A DNA stretch of 64,000 bases from Nitrosopumilus sp. BACL13 MAG-121220-bin23 (GCA_001437625.1 LIAL01000001.1:1-64000), one strand, 5' to 3'; positions 27,218-36,436 are shown, counted from the stretch's first letter. Program-made: numbers and translations. The notes: generated by a model from the sequence alone, not told the origin.

Positions 27218-27481
27218 CTAAAATCCGTAATATTCTTCATGGATATAACACCATTTCCAAATATTATCCGGGGTGGATTTCATTATTGGATGACCTGTTT
27301 CCTCAAAATGTTTTGTTGCATGCTTTCCTATTGATGAATCACAACAACCTACATGCCCACATGTTAAACACATTCGAAGAGCAACTGTAGGTAGGTGTTG
27401 TTTTTTACATTCTTCACAGTATTTTGTATTTGGTAAAATATTTTCTTTTTTTTGTAGAAAATGTTGACAATCTTTTTGCAT
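27218..27481 (-). CDS. Stand-alone ZnF-UBP zinc finger protein
   Basis: An 87-aa protein with the UBP-type zinc finger known from ubiquitin hydrolases and HDAC6. It has a Cys pair (CEEC), CLTCGHVGCC, SIGKHATKHFEETGHP and a terminal WCYIHEEYYGF. The His and Cys ligand pattern is complete. In eukaryotes this domain binds free ubiquitin C-termini; the archaeal partner is unknown. It is encoded just downstream of the pyrophosphatase gene (4-nt gap), so the two are probably co-transcribed. Confidence 0.82.
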   Translation of the reverse strand: MQKDCQHFLQKKENILPNTKYCEECKKQHLPTVALRMCLTCGHVGCCDSSIGKHATKHFEETGHPIMKSTPDNIWKWCYIHEEYYGF

Positions 27482-27485
27482 TTTT

Positions 27486-28025
27486 CTAATCTTTTTTTAG
27501 AGTATCATTGTATCTTTTAATGGATTCAACAATTACTGCCTTGGCGTCTTTTGCTGATTTCCATCCTATAATTTCTACTTTTTTTCCTTCTAATTCCTTG
27601 TATACTTCGAAAAAATGAGCAATCTCTAAACGATTATGATCTTCCATATCTGAAGTGTCTACTGTTTTTAAATATCTTGGATCATTTGTTGAAACACAAA
27701 TAATTTTATCATCTGATTCCCCATCATCGTTCATTTGCAATAGTCCTATTGGTCTTGATTCTATTAAAACACCTGGATATGTTGGATTTGTAACTAATAC
27801 TAGTGCATCCAATGGATCTCCGTCTTCAGATAATGTCTGTGGGATGAGTCCATAATCTCCTGGATAATGAAATGGTGAAAATAACACTCTATCTAATTTT
27901 ATTATATTATGTTCTTTATCATATTCGTATTTGTTCATTGAACCTTTTGGTATCTCCACTATAACGTTAATTTTTTCTGGAATATCTGGACCTGTTTCAA
28001 TATCGTGCCAAAGGTTTTTACTCAT
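27486..28025 (-). CDS. ppa: Inorganic pyrophosphatase (family I)
   Basis: A 179-aa soluble pyrophosphatase. It shows the family I signature EDGDPLDALVL with the metal-binding Asp cluster, KYEYDKE near the N-terminus and a basic FSPFHYPGDYG region. It hydrolyses the PPi released by tRNA and nucleotide synthesis. Length and motif order match archaeal and bacterial members. ATG start; the downstream ZnF-UBP gene follows after 4 nt. Confidence 0.95.
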   Translation of the reverse strand: MSKNLWHDIETGPDIPEKINVIVEIPKGSMNKYEYDKEHNIIKLDRVLFSPFHYPGDYGLIPQTLSEDGDPLDALVLVTNPTYPGVLIESRPIGLLQMNDDGESDDKIICVSTNDPRYLKTVDTSDMEDHNRLEIAHFFEVYKELEGKKVEIIGWKSAKDAKAVIVESIKRYNDTLKKD

Positions 28026-28134
28026 TTTCTAGATGTCATAATTATTCCTCAGTATATGAATTCTGTGAATATTTTTTAAAATTTCTTAAACATTTCATAT
28101 ATAATTATTGAGACCATCTGGATTTAATCTAATT

Positions 28135-28563
28135 CTATACAGTTGGATTTGTATTTGGAATTACCTTGAATATCTTTACAGTATAATCTCCATAAAAGAT
28201 ATCTTTGGATTCTCCTGTATTGTGGTCTAATGTTCTAGCTCTAAACTTGTATTCGTATGACCCATCACCTTTGGTGTCTACCTGTGCTACATGAACTGGT
28301 TCATTTTCTTTGTAAAATTGAATTATTACTGGATATCTTTCAATTACCTCTGAAGCTGTACCCCACACTTTACCCCATGGTAATTTGTTATTTTCAGGAA
28401 CCGTCATAGTAACTGTGGTTACCTCTAAACTCATTTTATCATTAATTGGTCTTACATTGATACTATTTTGATCTGTTTGTGCAATGACATCGTTTGGAGC
28501 AATCATTACTACAAACACGGTCATTATTGATGCGATTATCAGTAAATTCATTTTTGTATTCAT
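28135..28563 (-). CDS. Exported beta-sandwich hypothetical protein
   Basis: A 142-aa protein with a signal peptide (about 1-29, ending DVIAQTD) and a single beta-rich domain with a GDGSYEYKF turn. The pattern resembles small secreted immunoglobulin-like domains in this group. No catalytic residues recognised. Confidence 0.6.
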   Translation of the reverse strand: MNTKMNLLIIASIMTVFVVMIAPNDVIAQTDQNSINVRPINDKMSLEVTTVTMTVPENNKLPWGKVWGTASEVIERYPVIIQFYKENEPVHVAQVDTKGDGSYEYKFRARTLDHNTGESKDIFYGDYTVKIFKVIPNTNPTV

Positions 28564-28628
28564 TTCAAATTATGTTGTTTTAATCTCACTTAAATAATTT
28601 ATTACCAACTTCTACTAGTTCTTTATTT

Positions 28629-29327
28629 TTATTCTAAAATATCATAATATTGATTTAGACGTTGGGTTAGCAAGTCTTTGTAATCTTCAGTATTTTTTAC
28701 AAATTCCATTCTTGAATTTTTTTCACTACTGACTAGGATGACCACTTGTTTAACTTCAATACCTGTTAATTCTTTGAACATTTTTGCATATGCTGTACCT
28801 TGAATAAAATGATCTGTCATCCATTCTTCTTTTTGATTACTTCTTTTTGTTTTATAATCAATAATTGATAATTCCCCCTCATATTCTGCTATACAATCTG
28901 AAGTTCCGGCAAGTTTCATTGCATAACTATAAAGTCTTAATTCTGTTCCATACACATTATCAATTTTTTGTAAAAATGGAATTAAATTATTAAAATGTGC
29001 AACTGATAGTAATCTTATTTGGTCTGTTTGTCTTACTTCGTTAATGTAATTTTCAATTAATTTGTGAGTTTCTGTACCTATAGTTACTGCTTCGCTAGTA
29101 ATGTACTCTGCTGCTACTTCTCGTTCTTTCCAATTTTGTAAACTTTCTTTTTTTTCAATTGACATTGTTTTTTGTAGTATTGTTGTAATTGATGGAAAAA
29201 TTTCTCCACTGGGAGTTTCATAATAATGTGCATTATCTTTTTCAATTAATTTCGCTTGCTGAAAATTAATTGGAATGTGGTTATAGGATGACATTTTTAT
29301 AATTATTTTATTGGTTAATATAGTCAT
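28629..29327 (-). CDS. PD-(D/E)XK-family nuclease (MGME1/RecB-like)
   Basis: A 232-aa protein with the nuclease core in order: GTETHKLIE (motif I helix), then E and L residues, GTSDCIAEYEGE (motif II Asp), LSIIDYKTKR (motif III, D-x-K) and a terminal Q-x-x-AYA helix (QGTAYAKMF). This order matches the RecB/Cas4-like exonuclease superfamily, closest to phage and mitochondrial MGME1-type members. It should degrade single-stranded DNA ends. Without a helicase domain or Cys cluster it is not Cas4. An upstream in-frame ATG (11 residues later) may be the true start. Confidence 0.78.
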   Translation of the reverse strand: MTILTNKIIIKMSSYNHIPINFQQAKLIEKDNAHYYETPSGEIFPSITTILQKTMSIEKKESLQNWKEREVAAEYITSEAVTIGTETHKLIENYINEVRQTDQIRLLSVAHFNNLIPFLQKIDNVYGTELRLYSYAMKLAGTSDCIAEYEGELSIIDYKTKRSNQKEEWMTDHFIQGTAYAKMFKELTGIEVKQVVILVSSEKNSRMEFVKNTEDYKDLLTQRLNQYYDILE

Positions 29328-29384
29328 TTTGTATTTTTATCTTTTTTAAAAATATTCTAATTTGTAAATATTAAATTAAAATAA

Positions 29385-29478
29385 TGGACCCGATGGGATT
29401 TGAACCCACGACCTTTGCGGGAATTTCTTCCTTACGCAGTGTGAGTGCGTCATCCAAACCAAACTAGACGACGGGTCC
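29385..29478 (-). tRNA. tRNA-Val (anticodon CAC) with variable-loop intron
   Basis: A 94-nt gene on the minus strand. The acceptor stem pairs GGACCCG with CGGGTCC, and the discriminator is A. The anticodon stem ACGCA/TGCGT encloses CTCACAC with anticodon CAC, and the T-arm has TTCAAAT. Between the anticodon stem and T stem lie 24 nt instead of 5. Removing a 19-nt insert (29414-29432) leaves the normal variable loop AGGTC. The insert forms a bulge-helix-bulge, described in its own entry. Confidence 0.92.
29414..29432 (-). other. Non-canonical 19-nt intron of tRNA-Val (variable loop)
   Basis: On the minus strand the junction shows a 4-bp central helix, TGCG with CGCA. It is flanked by a 3-nt bulge TAA on the 5' side and AAG on the 3' side. 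The intron itself carries a GGAA-GAAA-TTCC hairpin with a GNRA tetraloop. Cutting after the second base of each bulge removes 19 nt and restores the variable loop AGGTC. This matches the bulge-helix-bulge substrate of the archaeal splicing endonuclease. The exact boundary could shift by one or two bases. Confidence 0.75.
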
Positions 29479-29607
29479 AATCAATTTATGACAGTGCCTG
29501 TTTTTTATCTTTAGTTTTTTGATATTTTGTAATTACCTAACCTTTTTCTATGAATTGTTGAAAGATATTTCATATCTCTAAAAGAATTTGACACTGTAAT
29601 TGATAGG

Positions 29608-29820
29608 ATGAATTTGGCTTTTGACTCTGCTAATAATCTTGGTCAATTTATTGCTGCAGGAAGAATTCTATTTCAAATGAATGAATTTTTACCTGATGAT
29701 CTACAATTATCTCTTGAAGAAATAGATGATCCCAATGCTGCAAAATCCTTCATTCTTGAAAATGAATCAAACTTAAAAATTGCAATTAGAGAATATCGTG
29801 AAAGTTTAATGTTACTTTAA
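29608..29820 (+). CDS. Small acidic helical protein
   Basis: A 70-aa acidic, fully helical protein (NLGQFIAAGRILFQMNEFLPDD, then ENESNLKIAIREYRES). ATG start; divergent from the tRNA-Val gene and convergent with L40e. No family recognised. Confidence 0.55.
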   Translation: MNLAFDSANNLGQFIAAGRILFQMNEFLPDDLQLSLEEIDDPNAAKSFILENESNLKIAIREYRESLMLL

Positions 29821-29822
29821 TT

Positions 29823-29990
29823 CTATTTCTTTACACCGAGATTTCTGTTCTTTAATCTCAAATATGGATTTCTACATTTTCTACATCTTGTTGCACTAAT
29901 ATCGTTCCTACCACCACATTTGAAACATATTTTCATAACTAAACGTGCTTGCTGTGCAATTCGTTTTTTTTCAGGGTCTGTGATAGGCAT
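29823..29990 (-). CDS. rpl40e: Ribosomal protein L40e
   Basis: A 55-aa zinc-ribbon ribosomal protein starting MPITDPEKKRIAQQARLVMK. It has CFKCGGRN and CRKCRNPYLRLK, the two Cys pairs and surrounding residues typical of archaeal/eukaryotic L40e, which is fused to ubiquitin in eukaryotes. It is too short to be noticed by simple length cut-offs. A TATA-like AT block lies about 27 nt before the ATG. Confidence 0.95.
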   Translation of the reverse strand: MPITDPEKKRIAQQARLVMKICFKCGGRNDISATRCRKCRNPYLRLKNRNLGVKK

Positions 29991-30016
29991 TTAATTTTAT
30001 CCTCAGTCTCTTCCTT

Positions 30017-30937
30017 TTATTCTAATCTATTTTCCATTTTTCCTGCTAATAAAACCGGAACTTCTGCTGGTCTTTTTGCTACTGGAATGTTTGCTTTGTT
30101 AAACATTGATACTTTTGATTCTGCAGATCCATAGGTTCCCATTACAATCGCACCTGCGTGACCCATTCGTTTTTCTTTTGGTGCTGCTCTTCCTGCAATG
30201 TATGCTACAGTTGGTTTGTTAAATCCTAAATCCATAATTTTTTGGGCTAACATTTCTTCAGAATCTCCTCCGATCTCTCCTACAATTACTAATCCTTCTA
30301 GATCTGAAATATCTTTCACCATTTCAAATGCGTCAATTAGTCTGGTACCGTTTACTGGATCTCCTCCAATCCCAATTGTGATTGATTGTCCAAATCCTGC
30401 ATTAGTTAGTGCATCTGAAATTTCATAAAGCAATGTTCCACTTTTTGATAATACTGCAATTTTACCTGCTTTGAAAGGCATTGGTGGCATAATTCCAATT
30501 TTAATTAATTCTGGAATCATTATTCCTGGAGTATTTGGTCCGATGATTATTGCTCCTTTTTGTTTTGCTAAATCTAATGCTTCCATTGTATCTCTAATTG
30601 GTACATGTTCTGGGATTGCAACTAGTAATTTAATTCCTGAATTTAATGCATCTTTTGCTGCTCCTAAGAAAAATTTTGCTGGAACAAAAATAATTGAAAT
30701 TTTAGCATTTGTTGCATCTACTGCTTCTTGCATTGAATTGTATATTGGGATTGTTTCTTCAAATTTTTGACCACCTTTACCTGGAGTTACCCCTGCAACT
30801 ACGTTAGTTCCATAAGATATCATTTGTTTTGCATGAATTGAACCGTATGAGCCTGTAATTCCTTGAACAATAACTCCTTTTTTCTCATAATCTGTATCTC
30901 CTGGTTTTCCTTTTAGTAATTCAAAAATATCTGTCAT
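30017..30937 (-). CDS. sucD: Succinyl-CoA synthetase, alpha subunit
   Basis: A 306-aa subunit with the CoA-binding Rossmann fold (GITGSYGSIHAKQM near residue 27) and the phosphorylated His (H260) in the GHAGAIVMG loop. With the beta subunit it interconverts succinate, CoA and NTP with succinyl-CoA. In ammonia-oxidising archaea this links the oxidative TCA reactions with the carbon-fixation cycle. It overlaps the sucC stop by 4 nt, so the two are translationally coupled in the order sucC-sucD. Confidence 0.95.
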   Translation of the reverse strand: MTDIFELLKGKPGDTDYEKKGVIVQGITGSYGSIHAKQMISYGTNVVAGVTPGKGGQKFEETIPIYNSMQEAVDATNAKISIIFVPAKFFLGAAKDALNSGIKLLVAIPEHVPIRDTMEALDLAKQKGAIIIGPNTPGIMIPELIKIGIMPPMPFKAGKIAVLSKSGTLLYEISDALTNAGFGQSITIGIGGDPVNGTRLIDAFEMVKDISDLEGLVIVGEIGGDSEEMLAQKIMDLGFNKPTVAYIAGRAAPKEKRMGHAGAIVMGTYGSAESKVSMFNKANIPVAKRPAEVPVLLAGKMENRLE

Positions 30938-32040
30938 TTTTTTGTCCCCATTACTGCTGCATTAATTGCTTCTTCAATTGAATCAAATATTTTGGTTTTA
31001 GAACCTTGTAACATCTCTTTTGCTTTTTCTGACTCAGTACCTTTTAGTCTTGAGAATACTGGTATGTCAATTAGATTATTTTCATATGCTTTAAGAAATG
31101 CTTCTGCCACAACTGTGGTCTTAACAATTCCTCCATACAAGTTTACTAGTATTCCTTTCACTCTGTTCAATTTACTTATCAAAGTTAATGCCTCATAAAC
31201 TGATTCTGTAGTGGCGCCGCCACCAACATCTAGAAAACATGCTGGTTTTCCACCGTTATCTGATAACATATCTAGTGTTGACATTACAAGTCCCGCACCA
31301 TTACCTACAACTGCTATATCTCCATCTAACTCTATTAATGAAAATCCACTTTTTTCAGCTTGTTCTTCTATCTCTGTTCTTTCTTGATATTTTTGTAATT
31401 CTTCATGTCTGAAATTTGCATTATCATCTGTTACAAATTTACCATCTAATGCCATCACTGTATCATCTTGCATAATTGCAAGTGGATTAATTTCTACTAA
31501 TTCAGCTTCTTTTTCAATTGTTAATTTTGATAATTTTTTTAGTGTATCTACAACTCCTTCTGCCGTTATTCCTTCTAATCCCATCTCTTTTGCAACTTCT
31601 TTTGCAACTTCATCAGAGACATGTCCTAATCCTATTTCTTTAATAATTTGATTTTTGACTGATTCAATTTCAACCCCTCCGTCTGCTGATGCAATAATTG
31701 TGTAGCATCTTTTTGAACGATTTAGAAATATGGATAGGTATAATTCTTTTTTAATATCTGCCATTTTTTCTAGTAGAATTGCTCTTGCTTTTTCACCTTT
31801 AATTTCTAAATCCATTACCTGTGGATATTTAATGTCAAATTCATCATCATTTTGACATTTTTGAATGCCTCCTGCTTTACCTCTACCGCCTACAGGTACT
31901 TGAATTTTAATTACAAATGGATATCCTAATTGTTTTGCATGTTTTCTTCCTTCTTCAATATTTGTTGAGGATATGCTATCAAGTAGACTAATTCCATATT
32001 CTCGAAAAAGCTCTTTTGCTTGAAATTCTAATAGTTGCAT
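30934..32040 (-). CDS. sucC: Succinyl-CoA synthetase, beta subunit
   Basis: A 368-aa ATP-grasp subunit. It opens MQLLEFQAKELFREYGI, a family signature. A Gly-rich segment (VPVGGRGKAGGIQ) binds nucleotide, and the domain carrying GNGAGLVMSTLDML with DVGGGAT is the C-terminal CoA-ligase region. The ATP-grasp domain supplies phosphate to H260 of SucD. Its stop overlaps the sucD start by 4 nt. Length is typical for archaeal members. Confidence 0.95.
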   Translation of the reverse strand: MQLLEFQAKELFREYGISLLDSISSTNIEEGRKHAKQLGYPFVIKIQVPVGGRGKAGGIQKCQNDDEFDIKYPQVMDLEIKGEKARAILLEKMADIKKELYLSIFLNRSKRCYTIIASADGGVEIESVKNQIIKEIGLGHVSDEVAKEVAKEMGLEGITAEGVVDTLKKLSKLTIEKEAELVEINPLAIMQDDTVMALDGKFVTDDNANFRHEELQKYQERTEIEEQAEKSGFSLIELDGDIAVVGNGAGLVMSTLDMLSDNGGKPACFLDVGGGATTESVYEALTLISKLNRVKGILVNLYGGIVKTTVVAEAFLKAYENNLIDIPVFSRLKGTESEKAKEMLQGSKTKIFDSIEEAINAAVMGTKK

Positions 32041-32080
32041 GCAAGTGAAGGGAATTTTACGGTCTTTATTAACTATGATG

Positions 32081-32410
32081 CTATTTTAATTGCTCTTGAA
32101 GAAAATCAACCATTTCTAAAAATCGATCTTTACTTTTTCTCAATAATTCTTGTGGATACTCTTCAATTCTAAAAACAAATTGTTGATGAAAACTTGGAAC
32201 TAGTATTCCTCCGGATGTGACCATTTGTTCAATTACATATCCTTTGGTGAGACTGCAAACAATTTCCTCATAAGATTCATCTTCTTCATCTAGAGTTTGT
32301 CTGTACAAAATAATCGGTCTGTTTGTTTTGGCAACAATGTCTGATCCTTTTTTTAATAGATCTACTAATTGTTGAATTTGCCAAGCATCTAGACTAATCT
32401 GTTTTACCAT
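32081..32410 (-). CDS. Hypothetical protein upstream of sucCD
   Basis: A 109-aa mostly helical, charged protein with a core reading LLKKGSDIVAKTNRPIILYRQ. I set the ATG at 32410, because a TTAAATA box is centred 26 nt upstream; a TTG five codons earlier is also open. It lies 40 nt before sucC on the same strand and may be part of that unit. No family recognised. Confidence 0.55.
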   Translation of the reverse strand: MVKQISLDAWQIQQLVDLLKKGSDIVAKTNRPIILYRQTLDEEDESYEEIVCSLTKGYVIEQMVTSGGILVPSFHQQFVFRIEEYPQELLRKSKDRFLEMVDFLQEQLK

Positions 32411-32521
32411 ACTTTGTCTATGCAATTTTCTATTTAACCATAATAAAACAAATCTTCTTCACACATTGTCATCAATAAAATTACTTAATTTTTAATTAAA
32501 ATAAAGAAAATGATTTGGCAC

Positions 32522-33106
32522 TTATGCCATATCTAATGCTCTAGAATGTTTGCCTGTATGTGGTCTTTCTCCTGCATACTTTCTTCGCATGTGTCCTGAT
32601 GGTCTTCCATAGATTAACTCTAAGAACCAAGACTCATGTTCAATCTCTTCAGCAAGAATATCTTTTGCAATATCGTATGTAACTGGATCTTTTCCAAATG
32701 TCATTTGACAAATTTTATTCCAATTAACAATTGCACCTTGTTCTGCTTTGAGGCATTTTTCTAGAATTGCTTTATGATCTGTTGGGTTTGCTGGAAGTTG
32801 TAAGAACTCACAACCTGACATTTTAATAAATGCAGTTGCATCATTTGGGAGAATTCCTCCTAATTGATAGATTCTTTCAAGACATGATTCAAAATGACTA
32901 AGATCTTCTAATCTTGCATCTTCAATAATTCCTTTGAGTCCTTCTCCTTCCATACCTGTACAATGTGCTCTGAGATTAGTAAAGTAATAGTATGCTGTAA
33001 ATTCAACTGCAGCATTTTTGATTAATTCCTTTACTAATTCATCCACATCTAGGCCGTTTTGTTTCAAAACGTTAATTCCAACAACGTTTGGGTTTGAATC
33101 AGACAT
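32522..33106 (-). CDS. Dps-like/ferritin-like iron-storage and peroxide-protection protein
   Basis: A 194-aa four-helix-bundle protein of the archaeal Dps-like (DPSL) group. Its Glu/His iron-site residues fall in the AAVEFTAYYYFTNLRAH and ARLEDLSHFE helices, and again in AEEIEHESWFLE. Two Cys, in SGCEFLQLP and LEKCLKAEQ, match the conserved Cys pair of DPSL proteins. The last 25 residues are a basic extension (RPSGHMRRKYAGERPHTGKH), which could bind DNA. It is expected to oxidise iron with peroxide and store it, protecting DNA. Confidence 0.87.
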   Translation of the reverse strand: MSDSNPNVVGINVLKQNGLDVDELVKELIKNAAVEFTAYYYFTNLRAHCTGMEGEGLKGIIEDARLEDLSHFESCLERIYQLGGILPNDATAFIKMSGCEFLQLPANPTDHKAILEKCLKAEQGAIVNWNKICQMTFGKDPVTYDIAKDILAEEIEHESWFLELIYGRPSGHMRRKYAGERPHTGKHSRALDMA

Positions 33107-33151
33107 TTCTTTGTGTAGTAAATGATTCTAATAAAAATATTGCATTAAATT

Positions 33152-36100
33152 CTATTCTACGGATATTCTAATTTTTAGACCATCTATGTCATCATCTTTG
33201 TATTCTTTACATGATTCTTCAAAATTTACTTTTTTTACTCTTACTAAAAATGCCAATTCCTCATCTCTTTCTTTAATCATTTCTAATGATTCTTCATCTA
33301 ACTCTAAAATTGATGCCACTTCCAAAACATCAGTTGGATTATACCCTTTTTCTTTTCTGAGAGTTTGCAATCTTCTTGCAATATCTTTTACCAATCCTTT
33401 TGCCATCATTTCTTTATTTCTTAATGTTGAAATGAATACCACAAATTCATCTCTTTTTGATATTGCAAAATTTTCATTTGCATCAAAATCTACAATGAAA
33501 TCTTCTTTGTCTAATGAAATTATTTCATCATCAATTTTAAAATCATATTTTCCATTTTTTTGTAATACTAAAACAATTTCTTCTGGATTTGTTTCTTTAA
33601 ACATGCTTACTATCTTTCCCATGTGCTGTTTTACTTTTGGACCTATTTTTTTTCTTTCTAATTCTAATGTTGCTTTTACTGGTAATCCTAATTTTTTTAA
33701 TTCTAGTAATTGATCTAGTCCACTTTCTTCTTCTGTTTCAAAAATGTTAAATTTCTCCACATTGAGTTGTGATTTTAGTAAATCTGTCAAAGATTCTAAT
33801 TTTATTTTCTGGTTCTTCTTTACACAAATTTGTGCTTCATTTAATGGCCATCGTCTTTTTAATTTCCCCTTCATTCTTGCAGCTGATGATATGGATACTA
33901 TGTCCTTCATAATGTCAAATGATTCTTCAATTTCTTCATTTACTAGTAATTCCTGATATTGTGGCCATTTGTCTAGTAGAATACTTTGTTTTCCCTGAAA
34001 TACTGTTTGGTACAGATGTTCGCTGGTATATGGGCAAAATGGATGAATCAGAATATCTAGTGTTTTGAGTACTTCACTTAACACTGCATAAATTGCAAGG
34101 CGTCTATTTTTCTTCTCTTCGGATTCATCCCATAACTCTCCTCTTGTAATTGGAATGTATATTTGACTAAGATTACTAATTATGAAATCATCTATTGCTT
34201 TTGCCCCCTCATGGAACTTACATGTCTCATTTTTTTCTGTCATTTTTTGAATTAATTTTTGAAGTTTTGACAATAACCAAATATCTGGGGATGTTAGGGC
34301 ATTGTTATTTTTAGCCCATTCTATTGTGTTTGTTTTATCAAAATTATCGTATTGACTATTTTGTTTAAAGTATAGATGCAGATTGAACAATGTGTTAATT
34401 ACTTGATATGGTCTTGACATTAATTCATCCGTACTGAAACTAAGTGGTTCAATCGGACTTGCTTTCCACATGAAATAGAATCTTATCAAATCAACTGGAT
34501 ATTTTTTTAGTAGTTCTGCACCTTCCAAAACATTACCTTTACTTTTACTCATTTTTCTTCCTTTTTCATCTAGTACGTGCCCTTGAAACAAAAATGACTT
34601 GTATGGTGGAGTAGCACTATTGTTTAGAATTACATTTTCAATTAGTAATGTGTATGCCCAGCCTCTTGTTTGATCAATACCCTCAGTAAAAAATGGCGCT
34701 GGGATTTCTTTTTCATATTCTTCATTTGTTAGTGATGCATATGGTGCAGCTCCACTATTATGCCATGTATCTAAAACATACTCTTCTCTTTTTGTTTTGA
34801 CACTATTGCATTTTTTACATTTTACTGTTATGTTATCAATCCATGGTCTATGTAATTCAAAGTCTGGTCCATCTGGTAATTTATCTGCAGAATCTACAAT
34901 CTCTTTTCTTGTAAAAAACCAATTTTTTTCACCACAATCTTCACAATTCCATACTGGTAATGGGCAACCCCAAATCCTTTCTCGTGAAATACACCATGGA
35001 TGTCTTTCTTTAATAATTCCTAAAAATCTATTTTTTGGTTGTTCAAAAAAGTATTCTACACTTTCTGCAGCCTCTATTGCTTTGTTACCTAATCTATCTA
35101 ACTTGTAAAACCAACCCCTTCTTGCCAGCCATACAATTGGATGATGTGATCTCCAACAAAGTGGATACTTGTGTTTTATTTTTCCAATTTTAACTAATGC
35201 TTCACATTCTTTTAGATCTTCTACAATTACTCTATCTGCATCTCTAACAAACATGTCTTCGTATTTTCCTGCCTGATTGGTGAATTTTACTTCGTCATTT
35301 ATTGGATTAAAAATTTTTACTTTTCTTTTATTTGCAATTTTGATATCTTCTTCTCCGTTTGCTGGTGATAAGTGCACTAATCCACTACCTGTACTTGCAT
35401 CAACAAATGATTCTGACACTGCAACGTGGTAGTTATCTAATTTTGAATATTCCTTTAACTCTGGAATTACATCTAGCAATGGATGGATGTATTTTTTTCC
35501 TTCAAATTCAGAACCTTTGACTGTTTTTTGAATTTCATACTTCTCAATTTTTACTTCTAGCATGAACTCCTCTAATCTTGTTTTCCCTATCACCCATGTT
35601 TCATTTTCTACTTTGACATACGCATAATCTTCATTTGGATTTAATCCGACCATTGCATCTGTAACAAGTGTAAATGGCATTGTAGTCCATACAACTAAAA
35701 ATGCATCTTCGTTCACTAACTTTACTTTGTAGTACAGTGATGGATCCTTAACTTCTTCATATCCTTGATTAACTTCTGCATGACTTAGTGATGTTTGACA
35801 GCTTGGACAATATGCAATAACTGTAAAGTCTTCTTCTAGAATTTTATTTTCATATGCTTTTTTGAGTACTTGCCATTCTCTTTCTATAAATTCATCTTTA
35901 AACGTCCAGTATGCTTTTTTATGATTAAAGGACATTCCAAGTAAATCATCTACTTCGACCCATGTTTTGTTAAATTTCTCTACAACTTTTTTGCATTCTG
36001 AAACAATTCTTTCTACTCCAAATTCTTTGATGGCTTCTGTTTTTCCACCTGAAACTCCTAATTCTTTTTCAACTTGTAATTCTACTGGTAGTCCTTGTGT

Positions 36101-36349
36101 GTCCCATCCGCCATTAAATTGGATTTTTTTACCTTGTAATGTGTTAAATCTATACCATAAATCCTTCATTACTCTGCCTCTAAGATGACCTGCATGTGGA
36201 ATCCCGTTCATTGTTGGAGGTCCTTCAATGAATCTAATTTTTTCAGGCTTATCTGATGCAAAAATTAGTTTTTCAATATCTATGGATTTGATATATTCTT
36301 TAATTTCTGATTCTATTGCTTTTGCATCAAATTTTGAATTTAACTCCAT
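33152..36349 (-). CDS. ileS: Isoleucyl-tRNA synthetase
   Basis: A 1065-aa class I synthetase that charges tRNA-Ile. The HIGH-like motif is HAGH in GIPHAGHLRG near residue 54. The editing (CP1) domain lies around 190-400. KMSKS occurs in GRKMSKSKGN, and a Zn-ribbon-like CxxC (CEDCGEKNWF) is present. It belongs to the longer archaeal/eukaryotic form. A TATA box (minus-strand TTTATAATGC, 36371-36380) is centred 27 nt before the ATG, so the transcript is probably leaderless. Divergent from purD. Confidence 0.96.
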   Translation of the reverse strand: MELNSKFDAKAIESEIKEYIKSIDIEKLIFASDKPEKIRFIEGPPTMNGIPHAGHLRGRVMKDLWYRFNTLQGKKIQFNGGWDTQGLPVELQVEKELGVSGGKTEAIKEFGVERIVSECKKVVEKFNKTWVEVDDLLGMSFNHKKAYWTFKDEFIEREWQVLKKAYENKILEEDFTVIAYCPSCQTSLSHAEVNQGYEEVKDPSLYYKVKLVNEDAFLVVWTTMPFTLVTDAMVGLNPNEDYAYVKVENETWVIGKTRLEEFMLEVKIEKYEIQKTVKGSEFEGKKYIHPLLDVIPELKEYSKLDNYHVAVSESFVDASTGSGLVHLSPANGEEDIKIANKRKVKIFNPINDEVKFTNQAGKYEDMFVRDADRVIVEDLKECEALVKIGKIKHKYPLCWRSHHPIVWLARRGWFYKLDRLGNKAIEAAESVEYFFEQPKNRFLGIIKERHPWCISRERIWGCPLPVWNCEDCGEKNWFFTRKEIVDSADKLPDGPDFELHRPWIDNITVKCKKCNSVKTKREEYVLDTWHNSGAAPYASLTNEEYEKEIPAPFFTEGIDQTRGWAYTLLIENVILNNSATPPYKSFLFQGHVLDEKGRKMSKSKGNVLEGAELLKKYPVDLIRFYFMWKASPIEPLSFSTDELMSRPYQVINTLFNLHLYFKQNSQYDNFDKTNTIEWAKNNNALTSPDIWLLSKLQKLIQKMTEKNETCKFHEGAKAIDDFIISNLSQIYIPITRGELWDESEEKKNRRLAIYAVLSEVLKTLDILIHPFCPYTSEHLYQTVFQGKQSILLDKWPQYQELLVNEEIEESFDIMKDIVSISSAARMKGKLKRRWPLNEAQICVKKNQKIKLESLTDLLKSQLNVEKFNIFETEEESGLDQLLELKKLGLPVKATLELERKKIGPKVKQHMGKIVSMFKETNPEEIVLVLQKNGKYDFKIDDEIISLDKEDFIVDFDANENFAISKRDEFVVFISTLRNKEMMAKGLVKDIARRLQTLRKEKGYNPTDVLEVASILELDEESLEMIKERDEELAFLVRVKKVNFEESCKEYKDDDIDGLKIRISVE

Positions 36350-36370
36350 CTGGATTTTGATGTGTGTGTG

Positions 36371-36380
36371 GCATTATAAA
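36371..36380 (-). promoter_or_regulatory. TATA box of ileS
   Basis: TTTATAATGC on the minus strand, centred 27 nt before the ileS ATG at 36349. Divergent promoter pair with purD. Confidence 0.5.
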
Positions 36381-36406
36381 GATAAACAGATTTTTTGAGA
36401 ATTGGA

Positions 36407-36415
36407 TTATATAAT
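36407..36415 (+). promoter_or_regulatory. TATA box of purD
   Basis: TTATATAAT, centred 26 nt before the purD TTG start at 36437, fixing a leaderless TTG start. Confidence 0.55.
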
Positions 36416-36436
36416 TGAGCAACTGATATTTTTTTA

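Noticed and set aside
33186..33713. Plus-strand 175-codon frame opposite ileS
   Set aside because: Antisense to the ileS C-terminal part; no motif and composition of a shadow.
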